From Desulfobacter sp. (GTDB taxonomy: Bacteria > Desulfobacterota > Desulfobacteria > Desulfobacterales > Desulfobacteraceae): a stretch of DNA of 64,000 bases. A program made the translations under genes and the position numbers. The stretch spans positions 3,087,001 through 3,151,000 of the forward strand of contig CP054838.1 in assembly GCA_028768545.1 (NCBI GenBank), in the 5' to 3' direction. Each line of letters begins with the position of its first letter. Position 1 is the stretch's first letter. The notes below the pieces were generated by a model. That model did not search any database. It was not told the origin of the DNA and saw nothing but the letters and a program-made list of their open reading frames with translations. Below, one piece after another: positions 1 to 8,714 of the stretch.

Positions 1-495
1 AAAGGGCGGAACCTGAACCTCAAACCCGGTTTCAAGGGTGGCAGGCTTTGTGTCGCCTGTTGCCGTGTCGCCCTTGGCCCAGGGTTCTGCCGAAACAACT
101 TCCAGAACAACAAAATTGGGCAGGGTTACCCCGATGGGATGTCCATTGTGAAGCAATACCGTGCACACGGTGTTGTCCTTGAGCAGGTCAGTGCTGTCCT
201 GGAGCTGGTCTTTTGTCAAAAAAACCTGCTCGTAATTTGATGAATTCATAAAACACCAGCTATCCTTGTCAGCATAGAGGTATTCCATCTCCACTTCCTC
301 AAGATCGGCTTTTTCAAATTTATCCCCAGACCTGTAAGTCCGCTCAAACTGGGATCCTGTAATCATATTTTTCAGCCTGCATTTATACAGGGACTGGCCC
401 TTGCCCGGCTTTTTAAACTCAAATCCAACAATGACATGGGGGTCACCGTCAATATCCATTTTAAGGCCTTTTCTCAAATCACTGGCTAAATACAT
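1..495 (-). CDS. efp: Elongation factor P (C-terminus beyond window edge)
   Basis: EF-P binds between the P and E sites of stalled ribosomes and promotes peptide bond formation at polyproline stretches. The 165 visible residues cover the KOW-like N-terminal domain, the first OB domain and the beginning of the last domain, up to the window edge. The loop PGKGQ at residues 30-34 carries Lys32, the position of the modified lysine in E. coli EF-P. The conserved stretch ending GDTATGDTKPATLETG is also present. The start ATG (493-495) has an AGGAG ribosome binding site 6-7 bases upstream. The gene is divergent from guaA, with 168 bp between them. No lysine-modifying enzyme (EpmA/EpmB) is in the window, so the modification state is unknown. 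About 20 C-terminal residues are missing only because the window ends. Confidence 0.95.
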   Translation of the reverse strand, partial: MYLASDLRKGLKMDIDGDPHVIVGFEFKKPGKGQSLYKCRLKNMITGSQFERTYRSGDKFEKADLEEVEMEYLYADKDSWCFMNSSNYEQVFLTKDQLQDSTDLLKDNTVCTVLLHNGHPIGVTLPNFVVLEVVSAEPWAKGDTATGDTKPATLETGFEVQVPPF

Positions 496-663
496 CCATT
501 GCTCCTAATCGTTGAGGTGATGAAATCCATAGGTTATTAAAGTGATTCTAATAAAGCATAATACAGGGATATTGGCAAGATCCAGTTAAAAACAACTTGC
601 TTTTTTCACGGGTTTGTAGGAAAATTTCCCGATTTAGAATTCAACTTTTTTAGGAAACAGATC
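496..663. other. Divergent efp-guaA intergenic region
   Basis: This 168-bp spacer must hold the promoters of both efp (leftward) and guaA (rightward). It is AT-rich, and AGGAA just before the guaA ATG is a plausible ribosome binding site. I see no convincing riboswitch fold or -35/-10 pair. Confidence 0.4.
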
Positions 664-2193
664 ATGATCATAGTAATTGATTTCGGTTCACAATTTAATC
701 AGCTTATTGCCAGGCGGGTCAGGGAAAACAACGTCTATTGCCAGGTGGAGCCTGCTGACATCTCCCTTGAAAAAATCAAAGAGATGAACCCCACAGGCAT
801 TATCCTGTCCGGCGGCCCTTCATCCATTTACGAGGAGAACGCTCCTTTTATTGATCCTGCAATTTTTGACCTGGGCATCCCGGTGCTGGGCATCTGCTAC
901 GGGATGCATTATATGGTTCATGCCCTAGGCGGCAGTATCAAGCGTGCTGAAAAAAGGGAATACGGATTTGCCGAACTTCAACTCAAAGAGCCAAGCCCTT
1001 TGTTCAAGGATATGGACACTCAATTTCAGTGCTGGATGAGCCATGGAGACTCGGCCAAAGACCTTCCCCAAGGGTTTATTGTAACCGCATCCACTGACAA
1101 TACGGCCATTGCCGCCATTGCCAACCATGAAAAAAAGTTTTTCGGACTCCAGCTCCACCCGGAGGTAGAGCATTCAATCAATGGAGCATTGATGATCCGG
1201 CACTTTTTGTTTGATGTCTGCCTTTGTGAACAAAACTGGACCATGAAATCTTTTTCCGACGGTTCCATTGCCCAGATCAAGGATGCTGTAAAGGATAAAA
1301 AAGTGATCATGGGATTGTCCGGGGGCGTGGATTCATCCGTTGCCGCTACCCTGATCCACAAGGCCGTGGGTAAAAACCTATACTGCATTTTTGTTGACAA
1401 CGGTCTGTTGCGCCACAATGAAAAAGAGCAACTGGAAATCAGCCTGACCCAAAACCTTGACATGAACATCAAGTTTGTGGATGCCAGGGAAAAATTCATA
1501 TCTGCCCTCAAAGGGGTCACGGATCCCGAGCTCAAGCGTAAAATCATAGGAAAACTATTTATAGAGGTTTTTGACGCCGAAGCCAAAAAAATTCAAGGGG
1601 CAGAATTTCTGGGCCAGGGCACCCTGTACCCGGATATTATCGAATCCAAATCCGCATTTGGCGGTCCCACATCTATTATCAAATCCCACCACAATGTGGG
1701 CGGACTGCCCGAAGAGATGAACCTCAAACTCATAGAACCGCTTCAGCTTCTGTTTAAGGATGAGGTCAGAAAACTTGGACTTGAACTTGGAATCAATGAA
1801 GACCTTGTCTGGCGCCAGCCCTTCCCGGGTCCTGGCCTGGCCATCAGAATCATGGGAGATATCACCGAAGAACGACTTGACATCCTAAGGGACGCAGACA
1901 CCATTCTTTTGGAAGAAATCCGTGCCGCAGGGCTTTACAGGAAACTCTGGCAATCCTTTGTTGTGCTGCTGCCGGTAAAAAGTGTCGGGGTCATGGGAGA
2001 CAAAAGAACCTTTGCAAACTGCGTGGCCATCCGGGCGGTGACCTCTAACGACGCCATGACAGCAGACTGGGCCAAACTGCCCCATGATCTTCTGGGTAAA
2101 GTTTCAAACCGGATTATCAATGAAGTGGATAAAATCAACCGGGTTGTCTTTGATATCACCTCAAAACCTCCCGGAACCATTGAGTGGGAATAA
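664..2193 (+). CDS. guaA: GMP synthase (glutamine-hydrolysing)
   Basis: The enzyme converts XMP to GMP using ATP and glutamine-derived ammonia, the last step of guanine nucleotide synthesis in the cytosol. The N-terminal class-I glutamine amidotransferase domain (about 1-190) has its triad at Cys78 (GICYG), His165 and Glu167 (LHPE). The ATP pyrophosphatase domain carries the PP-loop SGGVDSS at 219-225. The C-terminal dimerisation domain ends with the family signature KPPGTIEWE. Its length of 509 aa is normal. The start ATG follows an AGGAA motif. The next gene begins 18 bases after the stop, so co-transcription is likely. Confidence 0.97.
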   Translation: MIIVIDFGSQFNQLIARRVRENNVYCQVEPADISLEKIKEMNPTGIILSGGPSSIYEENAPFIDPAIFDLGIPVLGICYGMHYMVHALGGSIKRAEKREYGFAELQLKEPSPLFKDMDTQFQCWMSHGDSAKDLPQGFIVTASTDNTAIAAIANHEKKFFGLQLHPEVEHSINGALMIRHFLFDVCLCEQNWTMKSFSDGSIAQIKDAVKDKKVIMGLSGGVDSSVAATLIHKAVGKNLYCIFVDNGLLRHNEKEQLEISLTQNLDMNIKFVDAREKFISALKGVTDPELKRKIIGKLFIEVFDAEAKKIQGAEFLGQGTLYPDIIESKSAFGGPTSIIKSHHNVGGLPEEMNLKLIEPLQLLFKDEVRKLGLELGINEDLVWRQPFPGPGLAIRIMGDITEERLDILRDADTILLEEIRAAGLYRKLWQSFVVLLPVKSVGVMGDKRTFANCVAIRAVTSNDAMTADWAKLPHDLLGKVSNRIINEVDKINRVVFDITSKPPGTIEWE

Positions 2194-2211
2194 AACAGGA
2201 TCTAAATTTAA

Positions 2212-3147
2212 ATGGATGACAAAAGCCTTGGAGACTTTCGCAGTGATATATCCCGTCTCCCGGAAGAAGAAAATACATCCCCGGACATGCAGGGGTCAAT
2301 CTATCACCAGGAAATCAACACCCTGAAGATTGAAAAACTGTCCCAGCGGATTACCATAATTTCAATCATCCTTCCCTGCATCATCATTGCCGTATTGGTC
2401 TTTGCCTATATTGACATGAAAGAACGGGTCGTGGATGTGGATCAGTCCAAGGGCAGTCAGATGGCAAAAGTGGCCAGGGATCTGGAAACAAAACTCAATG
2501 CTTTGGATGTCCGGATTGCAAAGGCCAAATTTGAACTGGATGAAAAACTGGTTCTGGTTGAAAAAAAGAGCCAGGCCCTTGAAAACCAGGCCGCAAAAAT
2601 GTCCTCGGCCAAGGCCGATCTTGCAGCCGTGAACAAGGCAATGGCTAAACTTGAAAAACGGATCAAAACCAATTCAGGACAGGACAAGGCCACCTTGGCT
2701 CAAATGAAGAAAATCAACGGCCAGCTCCACGCTCAGATCAAGGACAACAACGACCGTTTTAAGTCCAGTGCCCAAAAGATTAAAGATGAGATCCAGCTTT
2801 TTAAAGAAGAATTTGATGCAAGACTGCTTGAACTCTCCTCCTATGAGCAGCAGATCGCCCAACTTTTCAAGCAGACCGGGTTAATGGACAAAAAAATTAA
2901 AACCCTGAAACAGGACACTCAAATCTCCATGGAAAAAGAGATGGCCAAGGCCCGCCTTTCTTTTGAAAAAACAATCAAAGAGTTAAAGGCAAGTATGACA
3001 GCCGGACCATCAGCCCGAACAACACCTGTGGACAAGCCTTCTGAGACCCAAACACCGCCTCAGAAATCTGGCCAGCCGTCAAGCCTGCCTCCCCTGCCCG
3101 TTTCTGACAAAACAGGGTCCATTTCAGAACAAAATCTCAGCCAATAG
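2212..3147 (+). CDS. Membrane-anchored coiled-coil protein, function unknown
   Basis: The 311-aa protein has a charged cytoplasmic N-terminus (1-45), one hydrophobic segment at about 47-67 (ITIISIILPCIIIAVLVFAY) and a long Lys/Glu/Gln-rich region (about 75-265) with heptad-like periodicity that should form coiled coil. The tail (about 268-311) is rich in Pro, Ser and Thr. This architecture suggests a single-pass protein spanning the periplasm or organising a complex. I do not recognise a named family. It follows guaA closely and precedes the SidJ-like gene by 6 bp, suggesting one transcript. The first ATG after guaA is taken as the start; its ribosome binding site is weak (AGGA). Confidence 0.7.
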   Translation: MDDKSLGDFRSDISRLPEEENTSPDMQGSIYHQEINTLKIEKLSQRITIISIILPCIIIAVLVFAYIDMKERVVDVDQSKGSQMAKVARDLETKLNALDVRIAKAKFELDEKLVLVEKKSQALENQAAKMSSAKADLAAVNKAMAKLEKRIKTNSGQDKATLAQMKKINGQLHAQIKDNNDRFKSSAQKIKDEIQLFKEEFDARLLELSSYEQQIAQLFKQTGLMDKKIKTLKQDTQISMEKEMAKARLSFEKTIKELKASMTAGPSARTTPVDKPSETQTPPQKSGQPSSLPPLPVSDKTGSISEQNLSQ

Positions 3148-3153
3148 CGCCGA

Positions 3154-4722
3154 ATGACGGCTTTCAATGAAACTGGCCGGCGTCATACGGAAAATCAGCT
3201 GGTCAGCCATTGCAAGGATTTTACTGCAGCTTATATGGGGGTCAAATATCTGGCCTCCCATATCCACAAGTATCCGGACACCATAACTCATCCAACCATA
3301 GATGCCCTGGTACATGTCATTGAATTTAGCCCCTTTGACAACCAAAAACAGGTCTTTTTTTTATATTCAGAAGCCTCTGAGGCACTGGTTTGCCTGGCAG
3401 AGAAGGCTCAAAACAAATGGGGTGCCGATATTATTCAAAGGCTTGTGGCCCTTCTGCCCGGATGCCGGGGCAAACGGCTTCGGGCAATTGGACAGGCCTT
3501 GGGCAAACTCTCCCTTGAATTTTCAGCGCCTTTTTTCTCATGGGATCTGTCTTTAGACTCCCTTGAAATCGAGCTTAAAGAGATAGAAAATTTTGTAACA
3601 AAAGACCGGGAACTATCCTATGCCTGGAAAGGCCGTAGCCTTATGATTCTGTCTCGTACACAGGTCATGGGCGTAGTAAAATTTGACACCTCCCAGGACA
3701 ATATCAAGGCGCTTTCCCAGGAAAGCCAATGGATGGATTTTCTGGGGTCCCATACCCTGTGCCCGGATGAATCCTTTAAGGTGCCCTTGCCCATAAAATT
3801 AAAAAAAAAACGTTTGTTCAAACTCATAACGCCCCTTCCCCCGGGCGGACCTGAAACCATTGAAAAAAAAATCTGCATTGCCTTTGTCCCCTGTGACGGG
3901 TATTTTGACTATCCCAATGACAAAACTCAAAAATGGTCTGAAGAGTAAATCAAGGCGATCTTTTTTAAAAATGCAAGACTGCTCGGGGCCCTGTCCGGAA
4001 GAGGCGTTTTCCATACCGCCCTGATCCCCTTGTTTCACAACAGGGCTCAGCAGCTAAGAAGAAACGATAACGGTGCGTATCTCTGGGAGCATGGAGGAAG
4101 ACTTGATCAATGGCTGGACTCCTGTCAATTCCCTAATTTTGGCGCCTCGGGTCCCAGGGATTTTGAACACCTGGTTCAAATGAACAACAGCCAGAAGCTT
4201 CGGCATTATATTGGAGAGCATCTCTTGAGCTTTACCCTGGTCATCGGCAGTTATTTCAGAAACAAAGCCCCCGACCGAAGGGGCAAAGATGAACATCAGC
4301 TGCCTCTGGACACAAGGGATTTGTTTTCACCCCCATTATTTATTGAACTCCTGTCCGGAGTGTGCAAGGCCTATTTTAAAGGTCTTGCAAATAAATCAAT
4401 GGCTCCTGAATTTGACCTTTGCTCTTTTGAATTGGTAGAGGCACTTATTCAGGTCATGGGAAAAGACAAAGACATGGAAGAGGTATTAAGGGTTCATGAC
4501 CAGAACCAAATGAGCCAGACCTATTTTTCCCAATTTTTAAAGCAACGAGGCATTAGTACGCCTCCCTTAAAAGGCAAACAAGATATTGTCCTTGAGACAG
4601 GTCCCCATCTGGGCGGATTTAACCAGGCCATATCCGTTCCCGAACTCATTGACGCCTTGTTCAGATTTTCCGCAATATTGGTTTCCACCTGTTTTCTCAA
4701 TGAAAACAAGTGGAAAGCCTGA
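3154..4722 (+). pseudogene. SidJ-related pseudokinase-like gene split by in-frame TAA
   Basis: One continuous reading frame of 523 codons is interrupted only by a TAA at 3946-3948. The upstream part gives 264 aa. Downstream of the stop the frame continues without a gap through IKAIFFKNARLLGALSGRG and HTALIPLFHNRAQQLRR to a TGA at 4720. The 5' part can be translated alone, and an internal ATG at 4030 could restart the 3' part. The C-terminal motifs resemble proteins I recall as SidJ-related pseudokinases of Desulfobacterota (relatives of the Legionella protein glutamylase SidJ), but I could not check this. The TAA most likely replaces a sense codon such as GAA, CAA or AAA, so I call it a nonsense mutation. 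A split two-protein arrangement or a sequence error are alternatives. Confidence 0.55.
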
Positions 4723-4774
4723 GTAAATTGAGGTATATTCACGCAACTGGGTAGACAATACATAAGGAACCGAC

Positions 4775-4927
4775 ATGTCCAAACAACATCCTGAATGCCC
4801 GCTCTACAACCATGCCACCTGTAAAGAACTTCACAATCCAAAGCTGTGCGCCATTATTCGGGATGACAAAATCTGCCTAAAAAAACAGCAAAAATCAAAG
4901 AAAGAATCTGTTAAACCGGTAAATTAA
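4775..4927 (+). CDS. Small Cys-rich protein (50 aa), unknown
   Basis: This short frame has a good AAGGAA ribosome binding site 7 bases before its ATG. It encodes 50 residues with four cysteines (Cys8, 16, 26, 34), reading C-x7-C-x9-C-x7-C, and a Lys-rich tail. The spacing could bind a metal or form disulfides, but no family is recognised. Its stop overlaps the end of the convergent lytic transglycosylase gene by 4 bases. It lies 52 bp after the SidJ-like gene and may be co-transcribed. It is real only if translated; the evidence is the Shine-Dalgarno and the cysteine pattern. Confidence 0.5.
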   Translation: MSKQHPECPLYNHATCKELHNPKLCAIIRDDKICLKKQQKSKKESVKPVN

Positions 4928-6021
4928 CGAACCCGCAGCCTGTCTCCCGGATGAATCACCTTTTGATATGAAAATTTATTCAACCGAAGCAGGGCAGCCA
5001 GCGGCATCTTGTATTCCTTTGCAATCTTGATGAGACTCTCCCCCGGCATGACCACATGAAATTTCATCGTTACTTTTTTTTCCCAGGCCTTGCGCAAAAT
5101 TGTAAAATTTTGCTTAAATCCTTTTTCTTTCTCCTTGGGCACCAGCACTGATGAGTCTTTTCCCTCCAGATAGTATCCCCGGATTTCAGGGTTATAATCT
5201 TTCAAGGTTTTAAAGGATATGCCGGCAGATCTGGCGATCAAAGACAGGGGTACTTCACGGTTCAAGGAAAAATTAATCTTTGAAAAACTAAACACTGGGT
5301 ATAGATCCTGGGGCATTAAATGAAATCCATAGGCCTCGGGATTTTCAATAATCAATTTGGCAGCAACGATCTTGAGCAGATACCGCTGGGTTTCCAAAGG
5401 CAGATAAAGGGAAAAAAAATCTCTGGTTCCCTGGGCTTGGATTCCCGTATCCAGACCGAATTCGCCCATGTTATAGGCTGCAAGGGCCAAAAAATAAGAA
5501 CCAAACTCCTGGTGAAGTTTTTTTAGATAAAGACAGGCCGCCCGGGTGGATTTAAAAAGGTTGCGGCGCTCATCCACCCGCTTATCTATCCGAAGCCCAT
5601 ACCGGGTTCCCGTACTCTTGAGAAACTGCCAATACCCCACAGCCCCCTTGCCGGAGCGGCTGTGGGGCCTTAGAGCACTTTCCACAACAGGCACATACTT
5701 TAAGTCCTGGGGCAGATTTTCCTGTTTGAGAATTTTTTCAATGTGAAAAAAATATCTCTGAGATCGTTTGAGCCATAAAAGGACCTGGGGCCTGTTCCAT
5801 GCGGCAAGCATGACCTCTTTTTCAAGGCGTTCTCTTACCTGGGCATCTTCATACGGGATTTTCAGGCCGCAAAGACGGATATCCCCTGTAAACCTTGTAA
5901 TTTGACTCAACTGGGGGATGTGGGTCCTCACAATTGCCTGGGTCACCCTTTCTTTGGCCAAAAGGGGGGAAGCCATTGCCAGGAGGGCCAGGATCCCACC
6001 AATGGCCCTAAAATAACTCAT
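4924..6021 (-). CDS. Lytic transglycosylase (SLT domain) with LysM, MltD-like
   Basis: The protein cleaves the glycan strands of peptidoglycan in the periplasm. An SLT domain lies near the middle: the probable catalytic Glu is in VVESALRPHS, followed by GAVGYWQF and later ALAAYNMG. A single LysM domain for peptidoglycan binding ends the protein (its last 46 residues, HVVMPGESLIKIAKEYKM to DRLRVR). The frame is open to 6063 (379 aa). I prefer the internal ATG at 6019-6021 (365 aa) because GGGAG lies 11 bases upstream and it gives a clean signal peptide (MSYFRAIGGILALLAMASPLLA). It is shorter than E. coli MltD and has one LysM. An ISAs1 element sits about 140 bp upstream. Confidence 0.85.
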   Translation of the reverse strand: MSYFRAIGGILALLAMASPLLAKERVTQAIVRTHIPQLSQITRFTGDIRLCGLKIPYEDAQVRERLEKEVMLAAWNRPQVLLWLKRSQRYFFHIEKILKQENLPQDLKYVPVVESALRPHSRSGKGAVGYWQFLKSTGTRYGLRIDKRVDERRNLFKSTRAACLYLKKLHQEFGSYFLALAAYNMGEFGLDTGIQAQGTRDFFSLYLPLETQRYLLKIVAAKLIIENPEAYGFHLMPQDLYPVFSFSKINFSLNREVPLSLIARSAGISFKTLKDYNPEIRGYYLEGKDSSVLVPKEKEKGFKQNFTILRKAWEKKVTMKFHVVMPGESLIKIAKEYKMPLAALLRLNKFSYQKVIHPGDRLRVR

Positions 6022-6151
6022 TGAAAATTTTCTCCCTAATTTTAAAATCAATGCATTGTTCATTGTCTGAGAATCATGCCATCATCCCTCTTAAAAATCA
6101 AGAATGGGGGCATCAATTCCATTTCAACACAAAACAAGAAAACCAAAGCTA

Positions 6152-6161
6152 AAGTTTTAAG
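6152..6161. repeat. Target-site duplication of ISAs1 copy 1 (left)
   Basis: AAGTTTTAAG here is repeated exactly at 7620-7629 on the other side of the element. A 10-bp duplication fits the ISAs1 family and fixes the element borders. Confidence 0.9.
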
Positions 6162-7619
6162 CAGGGTCATCGCATGTAACTTTTATTAAGATTCGTCCTT
6201 ACCCGGCTGGAATAGGTGAGGGGGATTCCGTTAAATCTTAAGCGGTCGTCCTGACCGCTTAAGAAGCGGAAATGATCGGACCTATGCCGTCCTGGCGGGC
6301 CGCTCATTTACGCCACTCCACCCCCTTCACCCTATCCCAGCCTGGCTCTCCTGGCTTGTTATAGTATATGAGCATCGAACAAAATTTTCCTAGACATCGC
6401 TGCACAGATACGATATATATGGCAATAAACACAAGGAGTTGCCAATGAACGAAAAAAAATCTCTTGAAACTTTTTTTGACAATATTCAGGACCCCAGACA
6501 CCACAATAAGCTTCATAATTTAATTGATGTCGTCATCATCGCAATTTGTGCGGTAGTTGCTGGCGCAGACACTTATGAGCAAATTGAAAACTTTGGCAAA
6601 AAGAGAAAAAGGTGGTTGTCAAAATTTCTAAGCCTTCCCCATGGGATACCCTCCCATGACACCTTTGGCAGAATTTTTGAAAGGATGAACCCGAATGAAT
6701 TTCAGAGCAGTTTTATGCACTGGGTTCAGTCGGTTGCAAAGATGACCAAAGGTCAAGTCATTGCAATCGACGGCAAAACTCTAAGGCGTTCACACGATAC
6801 CTCCAATGATAAGAAAGCCATTCATATGATCAGTGCGTGGGCTTCGTCTAATAAAGTGGTTTTAGGGCAATTAAAAACCGAAGAAAAATCAAATGAAATT
6901 ACGGCCATTCCAAATCTTTTAAAACTTTTAGATATCTCGGGCTGCATTATAACCATTGATGCCATGGGCACTCAAAAGAAAATCGCTGAAACCATAATAA
7001 ACAAAGGGTGTGACTATGTCCTTGCCCTGAAAGAAAATCATAAAACCTTGCATGATGAAGCGGTACTTTTTTTCAATAAAATGGAAGAAATGAAAAATCA
7101 GGGGTACCAGTTTAATGAACAGACCAGTGTTGACGGAGGGCACGGTCGAGTCGAAACGCGCAGGGCTGTGATAACCTCTGATATTGATTGGTTTGAAGAT
7201 AAAAAAAGTTGGAAAGGTTTGAAAAGTATTGGAATGATTGAATCCACCCGGGAAATGGACGGCCAGATCAGTCATGAAAAGCGATATTATATATCGAGCC
7301 TGGATAGCGACCCCAATATTTTTGGTAATGCTGTCAGGAGGCATTGGGGAATTGAAAATTCAGTGCATTGGGTATTGGATATTGCGTTCCGTGAAGACGA
7401 AAGCAGAGTCAGAAAGGGGAACTCTCCTGAGAATTTTGCAGCGATTCGGCACATTGCATTAAATTTATTACGGAACAATAAGACATTTAAAGGGAGTGTA
7501 AAAACCAAAAGGTTGAATGCTGCTATGGATATCAAATATCTGGAGGAAGTTATGTTTGGATGATACTTGAACCAATCAAAACTATAGGCACTTTACAATA
7601 TTTACATGCGTGAGCCCTG
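6162..7619 (+). mobile_element. Intact ISAs1-family insertion sequence (copy 1)
   Basis: This 1458-bp element starts CAGGGTCATCGCATGTAAC and ends with the imperfect inverted repeat TTACATGCGTGAGCCCTG. It is flanked by the 10-bp direct repeat AAGTTTTAAG. It contains one transposase gene plus a roughly 280-bp non-coding left end with an inverted motif (TCTTAAGCGGTC / GACCGCTTAAGA, 6235-6266). It sits between the lytic transglycosylase gene and the inositol-phosphatase-family gene. A second, broken copy lies at 23468-26136. Confidence 0.93.
6445..7563 (+). CDS. ISAs1 family transposase
   Basis: This 372-aa DDE transposase has an N-terminal ISAs1-type (H-repeat associated) domain. The catalytic core shows VIAIDGKTLRRS (Asp1), IITIDAMGTQ (Asp2) and HWGIENSVHWVLDIAF followed by REDESRVR (Glu region). 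The ATG at 6445 is preferred over the upstream TTG at 6439 because AAGGAG lies 6 bases before it. It is intact and may be active. It is nearly identical to the broken copy at 23468-25853. Confidence 0.93.
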   Translation: MNEKKSLETFFDNIQDPRHHNKLHNLIDVVIIAICAVVAGADTYEQIENFGKKRKRWLSKFLSLPHGIPSHDTFGRIFERMNPNEFQSSFMHWVQSVAKMTKGQVIAIDGKTLRRSHDTSNDKKAIHMISAWASSNKVVLGQLKTEEKSNEITAIPNLLKLLDISGCIITIDAMGTQKKIAETIINKGCDYVLALKENHKTLHDEAVLFFNKMEEMKNQGYQFNEQTSVDGGHGRVETRRAVITSDIDWFEDKKSWKGLKSIGMIESTREMDGQISHEKRYYISSLDSDPNIFGNAVRRHWGIENSVHWVLDIAFREDESRVRKGNSPENFAAIRHIALNLLRNNKTFKGSVKTKRLNAAMDIKYLEEVMFG

Positions 7620-7629
7620 AAGTTTTAAG
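7620..7629. repeat. Target-site duplication of ISAs1 copy 1 (right)
   Basis: Exact copy of AAGTTTTAAG at 6152-6161. It leaves only 75 bp between the element and the next gene's start. Confidence 0.9.
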
Positions 7630-7704
7630 GTCCAACCTTTTCAAACTCCTGAGGATATGTCATAATAATAAACTTGATTAAAATATTAAAAAAGTGAATT
7701 CATA

Positions 7705-8469
7705 TTGATATCATTTATAAAAAGACTGGCCCAAAATGCCGGTCAAATCTGCTTAAAGGATCAGACAGCACTTTGTCCAAGCGATCTGAAATTTAAATCC
7801 CCCAAAAATATTGTCACAGCGATTGATCAAAAAGTGGAACAATTTATTATACGTGAGATCCAATCCGCATACCCGGGCCACGGCATTTTAGGAGAGGAAA
7901 CCGGTTCCAGCAATCAGGACAGCCCGTATCGGTGGATCATCGATCCCATAGACGGTACCACCTCTTTTGTTCACAACCAGCCTTTTTATGCTGTGAGCAT
8001 CGGTGTAGAAAAAAACGGACAGCTCATCCTCGGGGCCGTATATGCCCCTGTATTTGACCAGCTCTTTTACGGTGAAAAGGGAAAAGGTGCCTTTTTAAAC
8101 GATGCTCCCATCAAGGTGTCAGCCACAAAAGAGATGAACCAGGCCGTCATGGCCACAGGGTTTGCCTGCCTCAGGTCGGACCTGAAAAAAAACAACCTGG
8201 GCTATTTCAACAAAATCGTGCCCAAACTTAGGGATATCCGCAGGTACGGATCAGCTGCCATGGATCTGTGTTATACCGCCTGCGGTCGTGTGGACGGATT
8301 CTGGGAGATGAACCTCAACCTCTATGACATTGCCGCAGGCGCGCTTATCCTAAAAGAGGCCGGCGGTACGGTCACTGATTTTTCAGGAAAAACCAATTTC
8401 CCCCAACAGGGCATTGCTGCGGCCAATGGACTGCTGCACCCCCAATTATTAAATTGTCTTAAAGAATAA
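7705..8469 (+). CDS. Inositol monophosphatase family protein (SuhB/CysQ type)
   Basis: A Mg/Li-sensitive sugar-phosphate phosphatase of the FIG superfamily. Metal ligands are visible as GEET (Glu64-Glu65), DPIDGT (Asp80, Asp83) and Asp208 in YDIAAG. The length of 254 aa is typical. The substrate cannot be fixed from sequence: inositol-1-phosphate, 3'-phosphoadenosine-5'-phosphate or fructose-1,6-bisphosphate are all possible for the superfamily. The frame opens with TTG at 7705; there is no in-frame ATG or GTG between the upstream stop (7687) and the conserved N-terminus, so TTG is probably used. The ISAs1 insertion 85 bp upstream may have separated the gene from its promoter. It leads a run of closely spaced genes up to recX. 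Confidence 0.88.
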   Translation: MISFIKRLAQNAGQICLKDQTALCPSDLKFKSPKNIVTAIDQKVEQFIIREIQSAYPGHGILGEETGSSNQDSPYRWIIDPIDGTTSFVHNQPFYAVSIGVEKNGQLILGAVYAPVFDQLFYGEKGKGAFLNDAPIKVSATKEMNQAVMATGFACLRSDLKKNNLGYFNKIVPKLRDIRRYGSAAMDLCYTACGRVDGFWEMNLNLYDIAAGALILKEAGGTVTDFSGKTNFPQQGIAAANGLLHPQLLNCLKE

Positions 8470-8477
8470 AAGAATTT

Positions 8478-8714
8478 ATGAATATTATTTTCACCATCAT
8501 TTTTCTTTTAAGTATTGCCGGCGGTGCTGCCTGGGGGTATATAAACAACCTGACAGTGTGGGGGTATATCATCAGCCTGACCATATCCGGATTTATCGGA
8601 TCCATGATTATTGCCCTCATCTTTACCTATCTTTATTTTTTCCAAAAAGAGAGTAAACAACAAGGGCCTGTACAAAAACTCAATGACCTTAAAGAAAGAC
8701 CAAAAATAAAATAA
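8478..8714 (+). CDS. Small membrane protein with two transmembrane segments
   Basis: The 78-aa protein has two hydrophobic stretches (about 2-22 and 28-54) and a basic, Lys-rich tail that should face the cytoplasm. No family is recognised. It lies 8 bp after the phosphatase gene. Its stop codon overlaps the ATG of the ylqF gene (TAATG), suggesting translational coupling. Confidence 0.75.
   Translation: MNIIFTIIFLLSIAGGAAWGYINNLTVWGYIISLTISGFIGSMIIALIFTYLYFFQKESKQQGPVQKLNDLKERPKIK

Noticed and set aside
3946..3948. Recoding of the TAA as selenocysteine or pyrrolysine
   Set aside because: Selenocysteine uses TGA and pyrrolysine uses TAG. TAA readthrough with a special amino acid is not known in bacteria.
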